From contig CAKNQN010000003.1 in assembly GCA_930990665.1 (NCBI GenBank), positions 62,001 through 126,000 on the forward strand: a stretch of DNA of 64,000 nt, given 5' to 3'. This stretch comes from an uncultured Clostridia bacterium (GTDB lineage Bacteria; Bacillota; Clostridia; Christensenellales; Borkfalkiaceae). Both the position numbers and the translations under genes were made by a program. Position 1 is the first letter of the stretch; every line of letters starts with the position of its first letter. A model generated the notes under the pieces. The model was given only the letters and a program-made list of their open reading frames with translations, had not been told where the DNA came from and ran no database searches. Positions 41,046-50,064 of the stretch are shown in pieces.

Positions 41046-41900
41046 TCATTTCCGACCCGCCAGCAGGCTTTCCGCCAGTGCGTCGCCCGTGCGGTAGGTG
41101 CAGTAGCTGACGATCTCGGGCAGGGCGAAATCGAGGGGGCGGATGACTTCGAGTTTTCCGGCCGATATCGCCTTTTCCGCCATTTTATAGGGCAGAAAGC
41201 TGTAACCCACGCCATCGACGAGGTAGTCGATGACCTTGCCGCTGTTGTCGATCTCAAAGCGGAAGGCGTGCCGCGGCGGGAAGAGGGTGCGGATGAACTC
41301 CCCCGCGTCGCCGAAGGCGAAATTGCACATGAGGTATTCGCATTCCGAAAGGTCCGCCTTGCGGATGCCGCCGCGGTATTCGTTGCGGGCGGGCGACGCG
41401 AGCAGCACCAGCTTGTCGGTGGCAAATTTCCGGCTGGTAAAGCCCGTCTTTTTGAGGGGGAGATAACAAAATGCGACGTCGAGGATGCGGTCCTGCAGCA
41501 TCTGCAGAAGGTCGACCGAGTGCCCCAGCACGATCTTCAGGGAGACGTCCTTCCGATTCTCGAAAAAAGAGCGGAAATAGGGATACAGCCCGCTCTCGTA
41601 GGCGGCGTTGATCACCCCCGCCCGCAGTTGCTTTTCGTAGCGCGAAGAGGCGTCTACCTCCCGCACGAAGCTCTCTTCCAGCTCGATGATGCGCTGGGCG
41701 TACGAGAGAAAGATCTTGCCCTCTTCGGTCAGGTCTACCCCGCCCTGCCGCCGCAGAAACAGCTTTTTGCCCGTCTCGTTCTCCAGTTCCGCGATGCGGT
41801 TGGTCACCGTCGACTGCGCCACATACATCCGCTCGGCCGTGCGCGTGAAGTTCTTCAGCTTGGAAAGCATGATAAACGTGCGGATGGATTCGGTGTTCAT
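41046..41900 (-). CDS. LysR family transcriptional regulator
   Basis: IRTFIMLSKLKNFTRTAERMYVAQSTVTNRIAELENETGKKLFLRRQGGVDLTEEGKIFLSYA HTH; divergent from leuC. Confidence 0.95.
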   Translation of the reverse strand: MNTESIRTFIMLSKLKNFTRTAERMYVAQSTVTNRIAELENETGKKLFLRRQGGVDLTEEGKIFLSYAQRIIELEESFVREVDASSRYEKQLRAGVINAAYESGLYPYFRSFFENRKDVSLKIVLGHSVDLLQMLQDRILDVAFCYLPLKKTGFTSRKFATDKLVLLASPARNEYRGGIRKADLSECEYLMCNFAFGDAGEFIRTLFPPRHAFRFEIDNSGKVIDYLVDGVGYSFLPYKMAEKAISAGKLEVIRPLDFALPEIVSYCTYRTGDALAESLLAGRK

Positions 41901-42046
41901 TCCCTGCCCTCCCCCTCCGCCTATGGCGGAAAGCGATTTATTTTTTCGATAGAATCAATTAAAATTATCTATTTTATAAATCGTTTACAAATTATATCAC
42001 ATGTGGTATAATGGTGTCAAATGAAAATCAAGGAGTTATATGCGTT

Positions 42047-43306
42047 ATGGGAATGACAATGTCGCAGAAGATCCTCGCATACCATGCGGGTCTGCCCGCG
42101 GTGAAGGCGGGACAGCTGATCGACGCCGAGCTGGACATGGTGCTGGGCAACGACATCACTTCGCCCGTCGCGGTGAAAGAATTTGAGAAGGCGGGATTTT
42201 CCTGCATCCGCTGCCCTGCCAAAGTGAGCATGGTGATGGACCATTTTACCCCCAACAAGGACATCAAGGCGGCCGAACAGGTCAAGACGGTGCGCAATTT
42301 CGCGAACAAATACGGCGTGGACAATTTCTTCGACGTCGGGCGCATGGGCATCGAACACGCCCTTCTGCCCGAACAGGGACTGGTCGGTGCGGGCGACCTG
42401 GTGATCGGCGCGGACAGCCACACCTGCACTTACGGCGCGCTCGGCGCCTTTTCGACGGGCGTGGGCTCGACGGATATGGCCGCCGGCATGATGAGCGGGA
42501 AATGCTGGTTCAAGGTGCCTTCCGCCATTAAATTCGTTCTGAAAAACAAACCCGCCAAATACATCTGCGGCAAGGACGTGATCCTGCACATCATCGGGAT
42601 GATCGGCGTGGACGGCGCCCTGTATAAATCGATGGAGTTTGTCGGCGACGGCATTCAGTATCTTTCCATCGACGACCGCTTCACCATCTGCAACATGGCG
42701 ATCGAGGCGGGCGCGAAAAACGGGATCTTCCCCGTCGACGACGTGACCCGCGAATATCTGAGCGGCAGGTTCAAGCGGGAGATCCGCGTCTTCGAAGCGG
42801 ACCCCGACGCCGAATACGAGCGGGTGATCGAGGTGGATATGAGCAAACTCAAACCCACCGTGGCCTTCCCGCACCTGCCCGAAAACACCCGCACCCCCGA
42901 AGAGTGGGGCGACGTGAAGATCGACCAGGTCGTGATCGGTTCCTGCACCAACGGGCACATCTCCGACCTCAGAATCGCGGCGGACATCCTCAGAGGCAAA
43001 CACGTCGCCAAAGGGGTGCGCTGCATCGTCATCCCCGCGACCAACACCATCTGGAAACAGGCCATGCACGAGGGACTCTTCGACGTGTTCATCGATGCGG
43101 GCGCCGTCGTATCCACCCCGACCTGCGGGCCCTGCCTGGGCGGACACATGGGCATCCTCGCCGCCGGCGAGCGGGCCGTCGCCACGACCAACCGCAACTT
43201 CGTCGGACGCATGGGACACGTCGACAGCGAAGTGTACCTCGCTTCCCCGTACGTCGCCGCGGCCAGCGCCATCGCCGGAAAGATCGCAACCCCGGACGAG
43301 GTATAA
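42047..43306 (+). CDS. leuC: 3-isopropylmalate dehydratase, large subunit (also likely citramalate isomerase)
   Basis: [92 protein letters not shown]. Confidence 0.95.
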   Translation: MGMTMSQKILAYHAGLPAVKAGQLIDAELDMVLGNDITSPVAVKEFEKAGFSCIRCPAKVSMVMDHFTPNKDIKAAEQVKTVRNFANKYGVDNFFDVGRMGIEHALLPEQGLVGAGDLVIGADSHTCTYGALGAFSTGVGSTDMAAGMMSGKCWFKVPSAIKFVLKNKPAKYICGKDVILHIIGMIGVDGALYKSMEFVGDGIQYLSIDDRFTICNMAIEAGAKNGIFPVDDVTREYLSGRFKREIRVFEADPDAEYERVIEVDMSKLKPTVAFPHLPENTRTPEEWGDVKIDQVVIGSCTNGHISDLRIAADILRGKHVAKGVRCIVIPATNTIWKQAMHEGLFDVFIDAGAVVSTPTCGPCLGGHMGILAAGERAVATTNRNFVGRMGHVDSEVYLASPYVAAASAIAGKIATPDEV

Positions 43307-43387
43307 TCCCACGCCCCGTCACAGAGCAGGCGGAGCCTTTCCGAAGGGAAAAGCCCCGCACAAAATCATCAGAAAGAGGACATTACC

Positions 43388-43876
43388 ATGACTGTCAAAG
43401 GAACTGTTTTCAGATACAAGAGCGACGTGGATACCGACGTCATCATCCCCGCGCGCTACCTCAACACCACCTCCGAGGCGGAGCTCGCCTCCCACTGCAT
43501 GGAGGACATCGACAAAGATTTCGTCAAAAAGGTGAAAAAGGGCGACATCATCGTCGCCGAAGACAACTTCGGCTGCGGCTCTTCCCGCGAACACGCGCCC
43601 ATCGCCATCAAGGCGAGCGGCATTTCGCTGGTCATCGCCAACTCCTTCGCGCGCATCTTCTACCGCAACGCCATCAACATCGGCCTGCCCATCCTCGAAT
43701 GTCCCGAAGCGGTGAAAAACATCAAGGCGGGCGACGTCGTCTCCTGCGATCTCTCCAAAGGCGAGATCGTCAACGAGACCACCGGCCAGAAATTTCAGGC
43801 GGAACCCTTTCCCCCGTTCATCCAGAACATCATCGACAAGGGCGGCCTGATCGCCTCCATCAAGGCGGCGCAATAA
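43388..43876 (+). CDS. leuD: 3-isopropylmalate dehydratase, small subunit
   Basis: [76 protein letters not shown]. Confidence 0.95.
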   Translation: MTVKGTVFRYKSDVDTDVIIPARYLNTTSEAELASHCMEDIDKDFVKKVKKGDIIVAEDNFGCGSSREHAPIAIKASGISLVIANSFARIFYRNAINIGLPILECPEAVKNIKAGDVVSCDLSKGEIVNETTGQKFQAEPFPPFIQNIIDKGGLIASIKAAQ

Positions 43877-43950
43877 GGCACGGCGCGGGCGGAACAAAGG
43901 GATCCTCCCCTCCGCCTGCCCCTTTCGCGCGGGAGCGCGCTTTCTGAATC

Positions 43951-44541
43951 ATGCCGAAAATCCGAAAATACACCCTGCGCACGGAGCGGAACATCGTCTG
44001 CGCGCTGTGCGCTGTCATTTTCCTGGCCTTTGCGGGCGCGGCCGTCGCCGCCTGGCTCGCGGCACCCTTCCCCATCGGCGCGGTGCTCACTTTTGTGGCG
44101 GCGTTCGTGCTTCTGTTCACGGGCATCCTTGCCGCTGGCTGGGTGCGGTACGCCCGCCGCTATTATGCCGCCGCGGCAGGCTCGGAATTTCCCGTCGCCA
44201 TGCTGGATAAGAACCTGTCGGTGACCTTCCTGGCCGCCGATGCGGAGGCCGCGGCAGCCTGCCTGCGCGCGTTTGCCGCGCTCTCCCGTTCAGACACGGG
44301 CGAAGACGGACAGACGCTTTCAAAGCGCAGAAAAGAGATCCGCGAAAAGACGCTGGGAAAGGCGCAAAGCCTCTTTTATCCTTCGCCTGCGCCCGCCGAT
44401 CTGGCGGCGCTGCGGAACAAGAAATGCGTGCTTTTGCGCAGTACGTACACCGAAAACCGCGCTCTTTGGGATGCGGTCGGGCTCTTTGCCCTCTCTCCGC
44501 CCATCCTCGCGGACGATCGAACGGAGACCTGCCATGAATAA
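43951..44541 (+). CDS. Unknown two-TM membrane protein A inside the leu operon
   Basis: 196-aa ORF with TM pair (IVCALCAVIFLAFAGAAVAAWLAAPFPIGAVLTFVAAFVLLFTGILAAGW) and soluble C-terminus; stop overlaps next ORF start by 8 bp. Confidence 0.7.
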   Translation: MPKIRKYTLRTERNIVCALCAVIFLAFAGAAVAAWLAAPFPIGAVLTFVAAFVLLFTGILAAGWVRYARRYYAAAAGSEFPVAMLDKNLSVTFLAADAEAAAACLRAFAALSRSDTGEDGQTLSKRRKEIREKTLGKAQSLFYPSPAPADLAALRNKKCVLLRSTYTENRALWDAVGLFALSPPILADDRTETCHE

Positions 44542-45163
44542 GACAAAGACACCGAAAAGCGAGCGCGGCCGCAAAGAGCGGTTTGTGCTCGACAACGTGC
44601 GCTACGGCGCGGCCGCCCTCCTGTTTGCGGGGCTTTCGACGGCGCTGTGGTTTGTGCAACGCCCCATCGGCATCGGAGCGGTCGTCTTCACCGCCGTCTT
44701 CTCCGCCGTCGCGATCGGAAATTTCCTGAACGGACTGCTTCTTTTGCGCTCCTTTGTAAGACTCACCGAAGACCCCGCCGTACCCTTTGCCGTCGTCAAT
44801 GAATACGGGCATCTGGAACTTTGCGGCGGAACGCGGGAACAGGTGCAGAAATACGCAGAATTTTCCGTCCGAAGCTACGCGAAAATGTATCGGCCCGTCG
44901 ACACCAGGCCGGGAAAAGAGGAGATCGCCGCCGCCCGCGCCGAACAGAAAAAACTGCTCGCCGAGGAAAAAAATCTGGCGGCCGCCCTTTCGCCCTGCCG
45001 CCAGTTCGACCGCTTCACCCCTTCCGACCTCAAAGCCCTTCACGGCAAGGTCATCTTCGTGAGCGAACGGATGCTGCGAGCCACCGGCGAAAACGCCTGG
45101 CAGAATGCCGGCAAAGACAACGAGATCGTGGTCCTGCACGCCCCTCTCTTGGGACAGCAATGA
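44534..45163 (+). CDS. Unknown two-TM membrane protein B inside the leu operon, apparently paralogous to A
   Basis: Start ATG 44534 (MNKTKTPKSERGRKERFVLDN...); TM pair YGAAALLFAGLSTALWFVQRPIGIGAVVFTAVFSAVAIGNFLNGLLLL; C-terminal half shares layout with A. Confidence 0.7.
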   Translation: MNKTKTPKSERGRKERFVLDNVRYGAAALLFAGLSTALWFVQRPIGIGAVVFTAVFSAVAIGNFLNGLLLLRSFVRLTEDPAVPFAVVNEYGHLELCGGTREQVQKYAEFSVRSYAKMYRPVDTRPGKEEIAAARAEQKKLLAEEKNLAAALSPCRQFDRFTPSDLKALHGKVIFVSERMLRATGENAWQNAGKDNEIVVLHAPLLGQQ

Positions 45164-45211
45164 TGCGCCGACAGCAATGCCGTTCAGCAAAAAAATTAAC
45201 ACATCATTTTA

Positions 45212-45314
45212 TGCGGCCGCATTTCGGGTCGGCAATGTTCTGCCGGCGAAAAGGCCGTACGGCAGTAAAAACAATGAAATCATAATTTTGTGCGGCCGCG
45301 TTTCGGGCCGGCAA
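45212..45314. repeat. Direct repeat pair upstream of leuB (45212-45235, 45291-45314)
   Basis: tgcggccgc(a/g)tttcggg(t/c)cggcaa, 24 bp, two mismatches, 79 bp apart. Confidence 0.85.
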
Positions 45315-45329
45315 ATCGGGAGGTAATTT

Positions 45330-46412
45330 ATGAAAAAGCATATCGCGGTGCTCGCGGGCGACGGGATCGGCCCCGAGATCACGAACGGCGCCATTGCCGT
45401 ATTGAACAAGGTCGGCGAAAAATTCGGCCATGAATTTGAATTTGAGCAGCTGCTGATGGGCGTCTGCGCCATCGAAAAGACGGGCGAGCCTTTGCCCCAG
45501 TATACCATCGACCGCTGTCTCGCTTCCGACAGCGTGCTTCTGGGCGCGGTGGGCGGCGCCGTCGGCGATCCGCGCATCGAGAAACTGCCGGGGCATCTGC
45601 GCCCCGAAGCGGGACTTCTGAAGATCCGTTCGGCGCTCGGGCTGTATTCCAACCTGCGCCCCGCGAAGCTCTTCCCCGCGCTCGCGGGAGCCTGCCCCCT
45701 GCGCAAAGACATCGCCGAGAAGGGCATCGACCTCGTCGTCGTGCGCGAACTGATCGGCGGCATCTATTTCGGAAAGCGCGGCAGAGGCACCGAAGAGGGC
45801 GGCGAATACGCCTATGACACCGAAAAATACAACGTATCGGAAGTGACGCGCATCGCGAAGATCGCCTTCGAGCTCGCGCGCAAACGCCGCCATCGCGTGA
45901 CTTCCATCGACAAGGCGAACGTGCTGGAATCCTCCCGCCTGTGGAGAGAGGTCGTGCACACCGTCGCCAAAGATTACCCCGACGTCGAGCTCATCGACAT
46001 GCTCGTCGACAACACCGCCATGCAGCTGGTGAAAAACCCTTCCCAGTTCGACGTGGTGCTCACTTCCAACATCTTCGGCGACATCCTCTCCGACGAGGCC
46101 GCCCAGATCACCGGCTCGATCGGCATGCTCGCCTCTTCCTCCCTCGGTGCGACCAAGCGCGGCCTGTATGAACCCATCCACGGCTCCGCGCCCGACATCG
46201 CGGGCAAAGACCTCGCCAATCCCATCGCGACCATCCTCTCCGCGGCCATGATGCTGCGCGACTCCTTCGACCTCACCGAAGAGGCCAAAGCGGTGGAAGA
46301 GGCTGTCAATAAGGTGCTCGACGAAGGCTACCGCACCGCCGACATCATGAGCGAAGGCATGAAACAGGTCAAAGGCAGCGAGATGACCAAACTCATCGTC
46401 GAAAGGATCTGA
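45330..46412 (+). CDS. leuB: 3-isopropylmalate dehydrogenase
   Basis: [100 protein letters not shown]. Confidence 0.96.
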   Translation: MKKHIAVLAGDGIGPEITNGAIAVLNKVGEKFGHEFEFEQLLMGVCAIEKTGEPLPQYTIDRCLASDSVLLGAVGGAVGDPRIEKLPGHLRPEAGLLKIRSALGLYSNLRPAKLFPALAGACPLRKDIAEKGIDLVVVRELIGGIYFGKRGRGTEEGGEYAYDTEKYNVSEVTRIAKIAFELARKRRHRVTSIDKANVLESSRLWREVVHTVAKDYPDVELIDMLVDNTAMQLVKNPSQFDVVLTSNIFGDILSDEAAQITGSIGMLASSSLGATKRGLYEPIHGSAPDIAGKDLANPIATILSAAMMLRDSFDLTEEAKAVEEAVNKVLDEGYRTADIMSEGMKQVKGSEMTKLIVERI

Positions 46413-46491
46413 AAAAGGTTTTTTCATTTTTCTGACTCGGACAAAACTCTGCAAGGTTCTGTACTGCGCAAACACAGATTGAAAATTTTTT

Positions 46492-46536
46492 CGCACGGTT
46501 TCTTTCGGATTTCCGAAAGAAACCGTGCGAATTTTT
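46492..46536. terminator. Long perfect hairpin terminator downstream of leuB
   Basis: cgcacggtttctttcggatttccgaaagaaaccgtgcgaatttttt; 18-bp perfect stem. Confidence 0.9.
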
Positions 46537-46544
46537 TGCTCCCC

Positions 46545-46585
46545 AATGAAGGCGGCGACCCCGTTTTGGGGTCGCCGCCTTCATT
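46545..46585. terminator. Second long perfect hairpin between convergent genes
   Basis: aatgaaggcggcgaccccgttttggggtcgccgccttcatt; 18-bp perfect stem, overlapping the 3' end of the minus-strand gene at 46581. Confidence 0.75.
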
Positions 46586-46835
46586 GAACTTCCATTTTTT
46601 CCACTGTCTGTAAAAGAAATAAAACGTCTTCTTCCGCTTCGTCCAGCCGCCGCAGAGATTGACTCGCCTTCGCGTCCCGCTTTTTCCACTTCTCGCACGA
46701 AAAATCCGGATTTGTTACCGTTTCCCTTTCCGTGCAGTAAAAAAATTTTTCTTTCCACATCCTGCAATAACATTTTGTGTACACCCGTTTCCATGCGCCG
46801 CACGTTTTGCAGCTTTTATTCGTCTGCGCCTTCAT
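46581..46835 (-). CDS. Small Cys-rich (putative zinc-binding) protein, copy 2
   Basis: MKAQTNKSCKTCGAWKRVYTKCYCRMWKEKFFYCTERETVTNPDFSCEKWKKRD...; in-frame ATG at 46835 preceded by GAGGA; start could be further upstream (46889). Confidence 0.65.
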   Translation of the reverse strand: MKAQTNKSCKTCGAWKRVYTKCYCRMWKEKFFYCTERETVTNPDFSCEKWKKRDAKASQSLRRLDEAEEDVLFLLQTVEKMEVQ

Positions 46836-47082
46836 CCCGATTATCCTCTGCCACTTCGCGCAGCGCATGCAATTCAAGAAGTATTTCATTCAGATAATAC
46901 CGCAACAAGCGCACACTTCTCCTTCTGAGCGGTTTTTTCACAAATTCTTTGCACCCGTCCTGCACCGTTACCTGTTCCTGCCTTTTGCGGCACAACCCCG
47001 TTTTCGTTTTATTGAACTGTTTTGCGCCTTTCGTATAATATCTTTCAAAAAAACGACAGAACGAACAACTTTTATTTTCCAT
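46816..47082 (-). CDS. Small Cys-rich (putative zinc-binding) protein, copy 1
   Basis: MENKSCSFCRFFERYYTKGAKQFNKTKTGLCRKRQEQVTVQDGCKEFVKKPLRRR...; strong RBS AAAGGAGG upstream. Confidence 0.72.
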   Translation of the reverse strand: MENKSCSFCRFFERYYTKGAKQFNKTKTGLCRKRQEQVTVQDGCKEFVKKPLRRRSVRLLRYYLNEILLELHALREVAEDNRDEGADE

Positions 47083-47208
47083 ACAGCCTCCTTTTCAAAT
47101 CATTTGCGAGGCTATTCTACCATATTCGAAAAAAACTTCGTCAAAATACACTAAATGACGTGTAAAAATTTTTTTGTTTGACAATGCGCAAACATTGCGG
47201 GGAAAACA

Positions 47209-47240
47209 CACGCCGCCGCGCAAAATTGCGCGGCGGCGTT
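47209..47240 (-). terminator. Terminator downstream of the lipoprotein gene 47245-48675
   Basis: acgccgccgcgcaaaattgcgcggcggcgt with T-rich flank on the minus strand (TGTGTTTT). Confidence 0.75.
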
Positions 47241-47244
47241 TCTT

Positions 47245-48675
47245 TCAGTTCAGCGGTTGGAGCACAAGTACCACCGCTTCGTATTCGATCGTCTGCTGTA
47301 ACGAGGCGGTCATTGCAGGCAGCCCGTTTACACTTGTTTCGGTGAGTTTGTAGATCAGCGTGCCCTTCGCTTCTTCCACATATACGTATAAATCCCCGCC
47401 TTCGCAAACCAGCGAGTTGCCCGTCATGATCAATCCCTGGTTTTCAAACGACTTGACTGAGACGTCGAAATAAGAACTGCTCACCGTTTTCTGCGACGGC
47501 AGATCGTAATACCAGATCTCTCCGTCACTCTTCTGTACCACCACCAGGCGCGGTGAAACGGGATATGCCTTGTACATATTAGGCAGATAGGCCTCTGCAG
47601 CGTATGTATTAGCCTCACCCTCCGTCAGCGTGCCGTACCAGATATAATCGGCGCCCCTTCCGTCCGCATTGATCACATACATCTCATTTCCGAGCAGCGA
47701 CACATACCCCTCTTCGGAGGAATATCGATCCGGAAACCGGATGACCGTCTCGCCCGGGAGCCATTGTTCCTCCAAAACCCCGTCGCTGCCATACCGTTTG
47801 ACCGTATAGCATTCCGGCTCATAATAAGCGGAATCCCTGATATCTCCGACATACAGCTCGTTGCGGAAAACATAGGCATACCCGTCATCTCCGATACGGA
47901 CACGGTCGGTAACGTAGACGATGTTCCCTTCTTTCTGTGCGATCGACTCATTCTGCACATAAAAATTGCCGAAATTGTCTTTGCATACGTCATCTACATC
48001 GATATTTTTATTCGGCATCAGGTCGGTGACCGTGAGCGCCCCGCCTTCCAAAGTCAGAGAATAATAATCCGGCCTTATCAGATCGCGATCGGTTTTGGAT
48101 ATGATGCCGTCTCCATGAACATAGAAAATCCCCAATTCGGCGAGAGAATACAGCTTACCTGTAGCGCGATCGATCAGAAAATTTTCTTCCCAAGAGTAAA
48201 AATTTCTGTTGTAATCCGGATCCTCAAAATAACTGGAATACAGCGTACTGTCGGAATACGCCACGAAAATGAAACTTTTCGTCGCATACAATTTGACCGG
48301 GTTCGGCTCGATCTGTTCCTGGGTCACCTCATAACTCCCGTCGCCGTATTCCTCCGTCGTCGTGTAGACGAAGGTGATCTTCTCAAACGAGCCGTCTTCG
48401 TCAAAGCGGACGATATACGTCTTTTCGATCGTCTCACTCACCGGCTCGGAAGACCCGCCCTCTTCCGCGACCAGACCTATGCTCTCCGCTCCGCCGAGAT
48501 CGACGCGCGCGTTGTCGAACATCTGCGCGCTGAGGGAAATATTTTCGCCCTCATAAGAAGGCAGCTCCGTTCCGCCCCCTCCGACTTGGCCGGGGCGAAA
48601 AGTGATCGTCCGCGTACAGGCTGCGGCCGAAAACAGCAGACACAAAATCAAAAAACTGCAGATAACTTTCTTCAT
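47245..48675 (-). CDS. Lipoprotein of unknown function (possible beta-propeller-like)
   Basis: MKKVICSFLILCLLFSAAACTRTITF lipobox; repeated YVTDRV/YVFRNELYVGD/YVSLLGNEMYVINADG-type blades. Confidence 0.72.
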   Translation of the reverse strand: MKKVICSFLILCLLFSAAACTRTITFRPGQVGGGGTELPSYEGENISLSAQMFDNARVDLGGAESIGLVAEEGGSSEPVSETIEKTYIVRFDEDGSFEKITFVYTTTEEYGDGSYEVTQEQIEPNPVKLYATKSFIFVAYSDSTLYSSYFEDPDYNRNFYSWEENFLIDRATGKLYSLAELGIFYVHGDGIISKTDRDLIRPDYYSLTLEGGALTVTDLMPNKNIDVDDVCKDNFGNFYVQNESIAQKEGNIVYVTDRVRIGDDGYAYVFRNELYVGDIRDSAYYEPECYTVKRYGSDGVLEEQWLPGETVIRFPDRYSSEEGYVSLLGNEMYVINADGRGADYIWYGTLTEGEANTYAAEAYLPNMYKAYPVSPRLVVVQKSDGEIWYYDLPSQKTVSSSYFDVSVKSFENQGLIMTGNSLVCEGGDLYVYVEEAKGTLIYKLTETSVNGLPAMTASLQQTIEYEAVVLVLQPLN

Positions 48676-48870
48676 GATTCCTCCCTGCCAATCTTTCCAT
48701 GCGCGGACGGGGCCTCTTTTCCCCGACCATGCGCAAAGACAGTATACCATAAATCTGTCTGCCCGTAAACAGAAATGAAAATATTTTCATTTGAAAAACG
48801 CAGACATTGACATTCTGCCGCAAACGTATTATAATAATCGAAAACAAAGCATTGGCGGGAGGTCGGCCGC

Positions 48871-49545
48871 ATGATCACGGAAAACGTAAAGAAAGTGCTC
48901 GCGGAGATCGCGGGCGGGAACAATTTGGGCGAAAAAATAACGCTGGTGGCCGCCACCAAAACGCGCACGCCCGAGGAAATCAACGAGGCCATCGCCGCGG
49001 GCGTTTGTGACATCGGCGAAAACAAAGTGCAGGAATTTACCGCCAAATTCGACGCCGTGCACGGCGCAAACCGCCATTTTATAGGACATTTGCAGACAAA
49101 TAAGGTGAAGTACCTTATCGGCAAAACGCACCTCATCCACTCGCTCGACCGCATGGAACTTGCCGACGAGTTGCAAAAGCGCGCCGAAAAGGCGAACTGG
49201 ACGGCCGACTGTTTGATCGAAATAAACATCGGCAGCGAACTTTCGAAAAGCGGTTTTTCGGCAGAAAACGCCTTAAAAGCGTACGAACAGTTGAAGGCAT
49301 ACCCCAACATCCGCCTGCGCGGACTGATGGCGATGCTGCCCGTTTCCGACGATTCTGCATTTTTGCGTTCATTATGCTTGTGTATGCGCGAAATTTATGA
49401 TACAATAAAGAGGACGGACGGGAATTTTACCTGGCTTTCGATGGGAATGAGCGGCGACTGGAAGCTGTGCGTGGAATGCGGAAGCAACATGATACGGCTG
49501 GGCACTTCGCTGTTCGGGCCGCGAAACTATCCCGCCGCGACGTAA
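48871..49545 (+). CDS. YggS family pyridoxal phosphate-dependent (PLP homeostasis) protein
   Basis: KITLVAATKTRTPEEINEAIAAGVCDIGENKVQEF, RHFIGHLQTNKVKYL, IHSLDRMELADEL, LIEINIGSELSKSGF, LSMGMSGDWKLCVECGSNMIRLGTSLFG. Confidence 0.95.
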   Translation: MITENVKKVLAEIAGGNNLGEKITLVAATKTRTPEEINEAIAAGVCDIGENKVQEFTAKFDAVHGANRHFIGHLQTNKVKYLIGKTHLIHSLDRMELADELQKRAEKANWTADCLIEINIGSELSKSGFSAENALKAYEQLKAYPNIRLRGLMAMLPVSDDSAFLRSLCLCMREIYDTIKRTDGNFTWLSMGMSGDWKLCVECGSNMIRLGTSLFGPRNYPAAT

Positions 49546-49556
49546 GAGGGAATCGT

Positions 49557-49889
49557 ATGGGGTTTTTTGACCACGCGCGCGAGAAAAGCGCGGCAAAAAA
49601 ACGGCATATCCCGGGCGAAGAGCTGCCCGCCCGCCGCAAATACGAAAAGCCGGAGGGCAGCCAGCCCATGCAGATCCGCCGCCCGCGCTCGTATGCGGAC
49701 GTGGAAGAGATCATCGACCGGCTCAAAGACAAACTGATCGTGATCGTGTATCTGAGCGACCTCAACACCGCTACCGCCGCCCGCGTGACCGATATCCTAA
49801 GCGGCGCTATCTACGCACTCGGCGGAGGCATGGCAAAACTGGAAAAGGATATGTTCATCTTTACCCCCGACGGCGTCGACGAAAAATAA
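49557..49889 (+). CDS. sepF: Cell division protein SepF
   Basis: MGFFDHAREK..., MQIRRPRSYADVEEIIDRLKDKLIVIVYLSDLNTATAARVTDILSGAIYALGGGMAKLEKDMFIFTPDGV. Confidence 0.93.
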   Translation: MGFFDHAREKSAAKKRHIPGEELPARRKYEKPEGSQPMQIRRPRSYADVEEIIDRLKDKLIVIVYLSDLNTATAARVTDILSGAIYALGGGMAKLEKDMFIFTPDGVDEK

Positions 49890-49946
49890 ATTTGTACCAT
49901 TTTACAGCGTTCCTATGGGAACGGATGTCAAGATACCTCAAAGGAG

Positions 49947-49980
49947 GAAGGCAGACGCATTGCGCCTGCCTTCTTTCTTT
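49947..49980 (+). terminator. Terminator after sepF
   Basis: gaaggcagacgcattgcgcctgccttctttcttt. Confidence 0.75.
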
Positions 49981-50025
49981 TCTTCCCTTTTTGCGCCTTG
50001 CCGACATCCGGCAAAAAGAAGGCAA

Positions 50026-50058
50026 AGCCCTTTGTTTTTCGGAAGAAAACAAAGGGCT
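50026..50058 (-). terminator. Terminator after the minus-strand antiporter gene
   Basis: agccctttgtttttcggaagaaaacaaagggct. Confidence 0.75.
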
Positions 50059-50064
50059 GTGCCG

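Noticed and set aside
43951-47082. Possible mobile-element or phage insertion in the leu region
   Set aside because: No integrase, transposase, target-site duplications or phage genes; base composition and operon overlaps look native.
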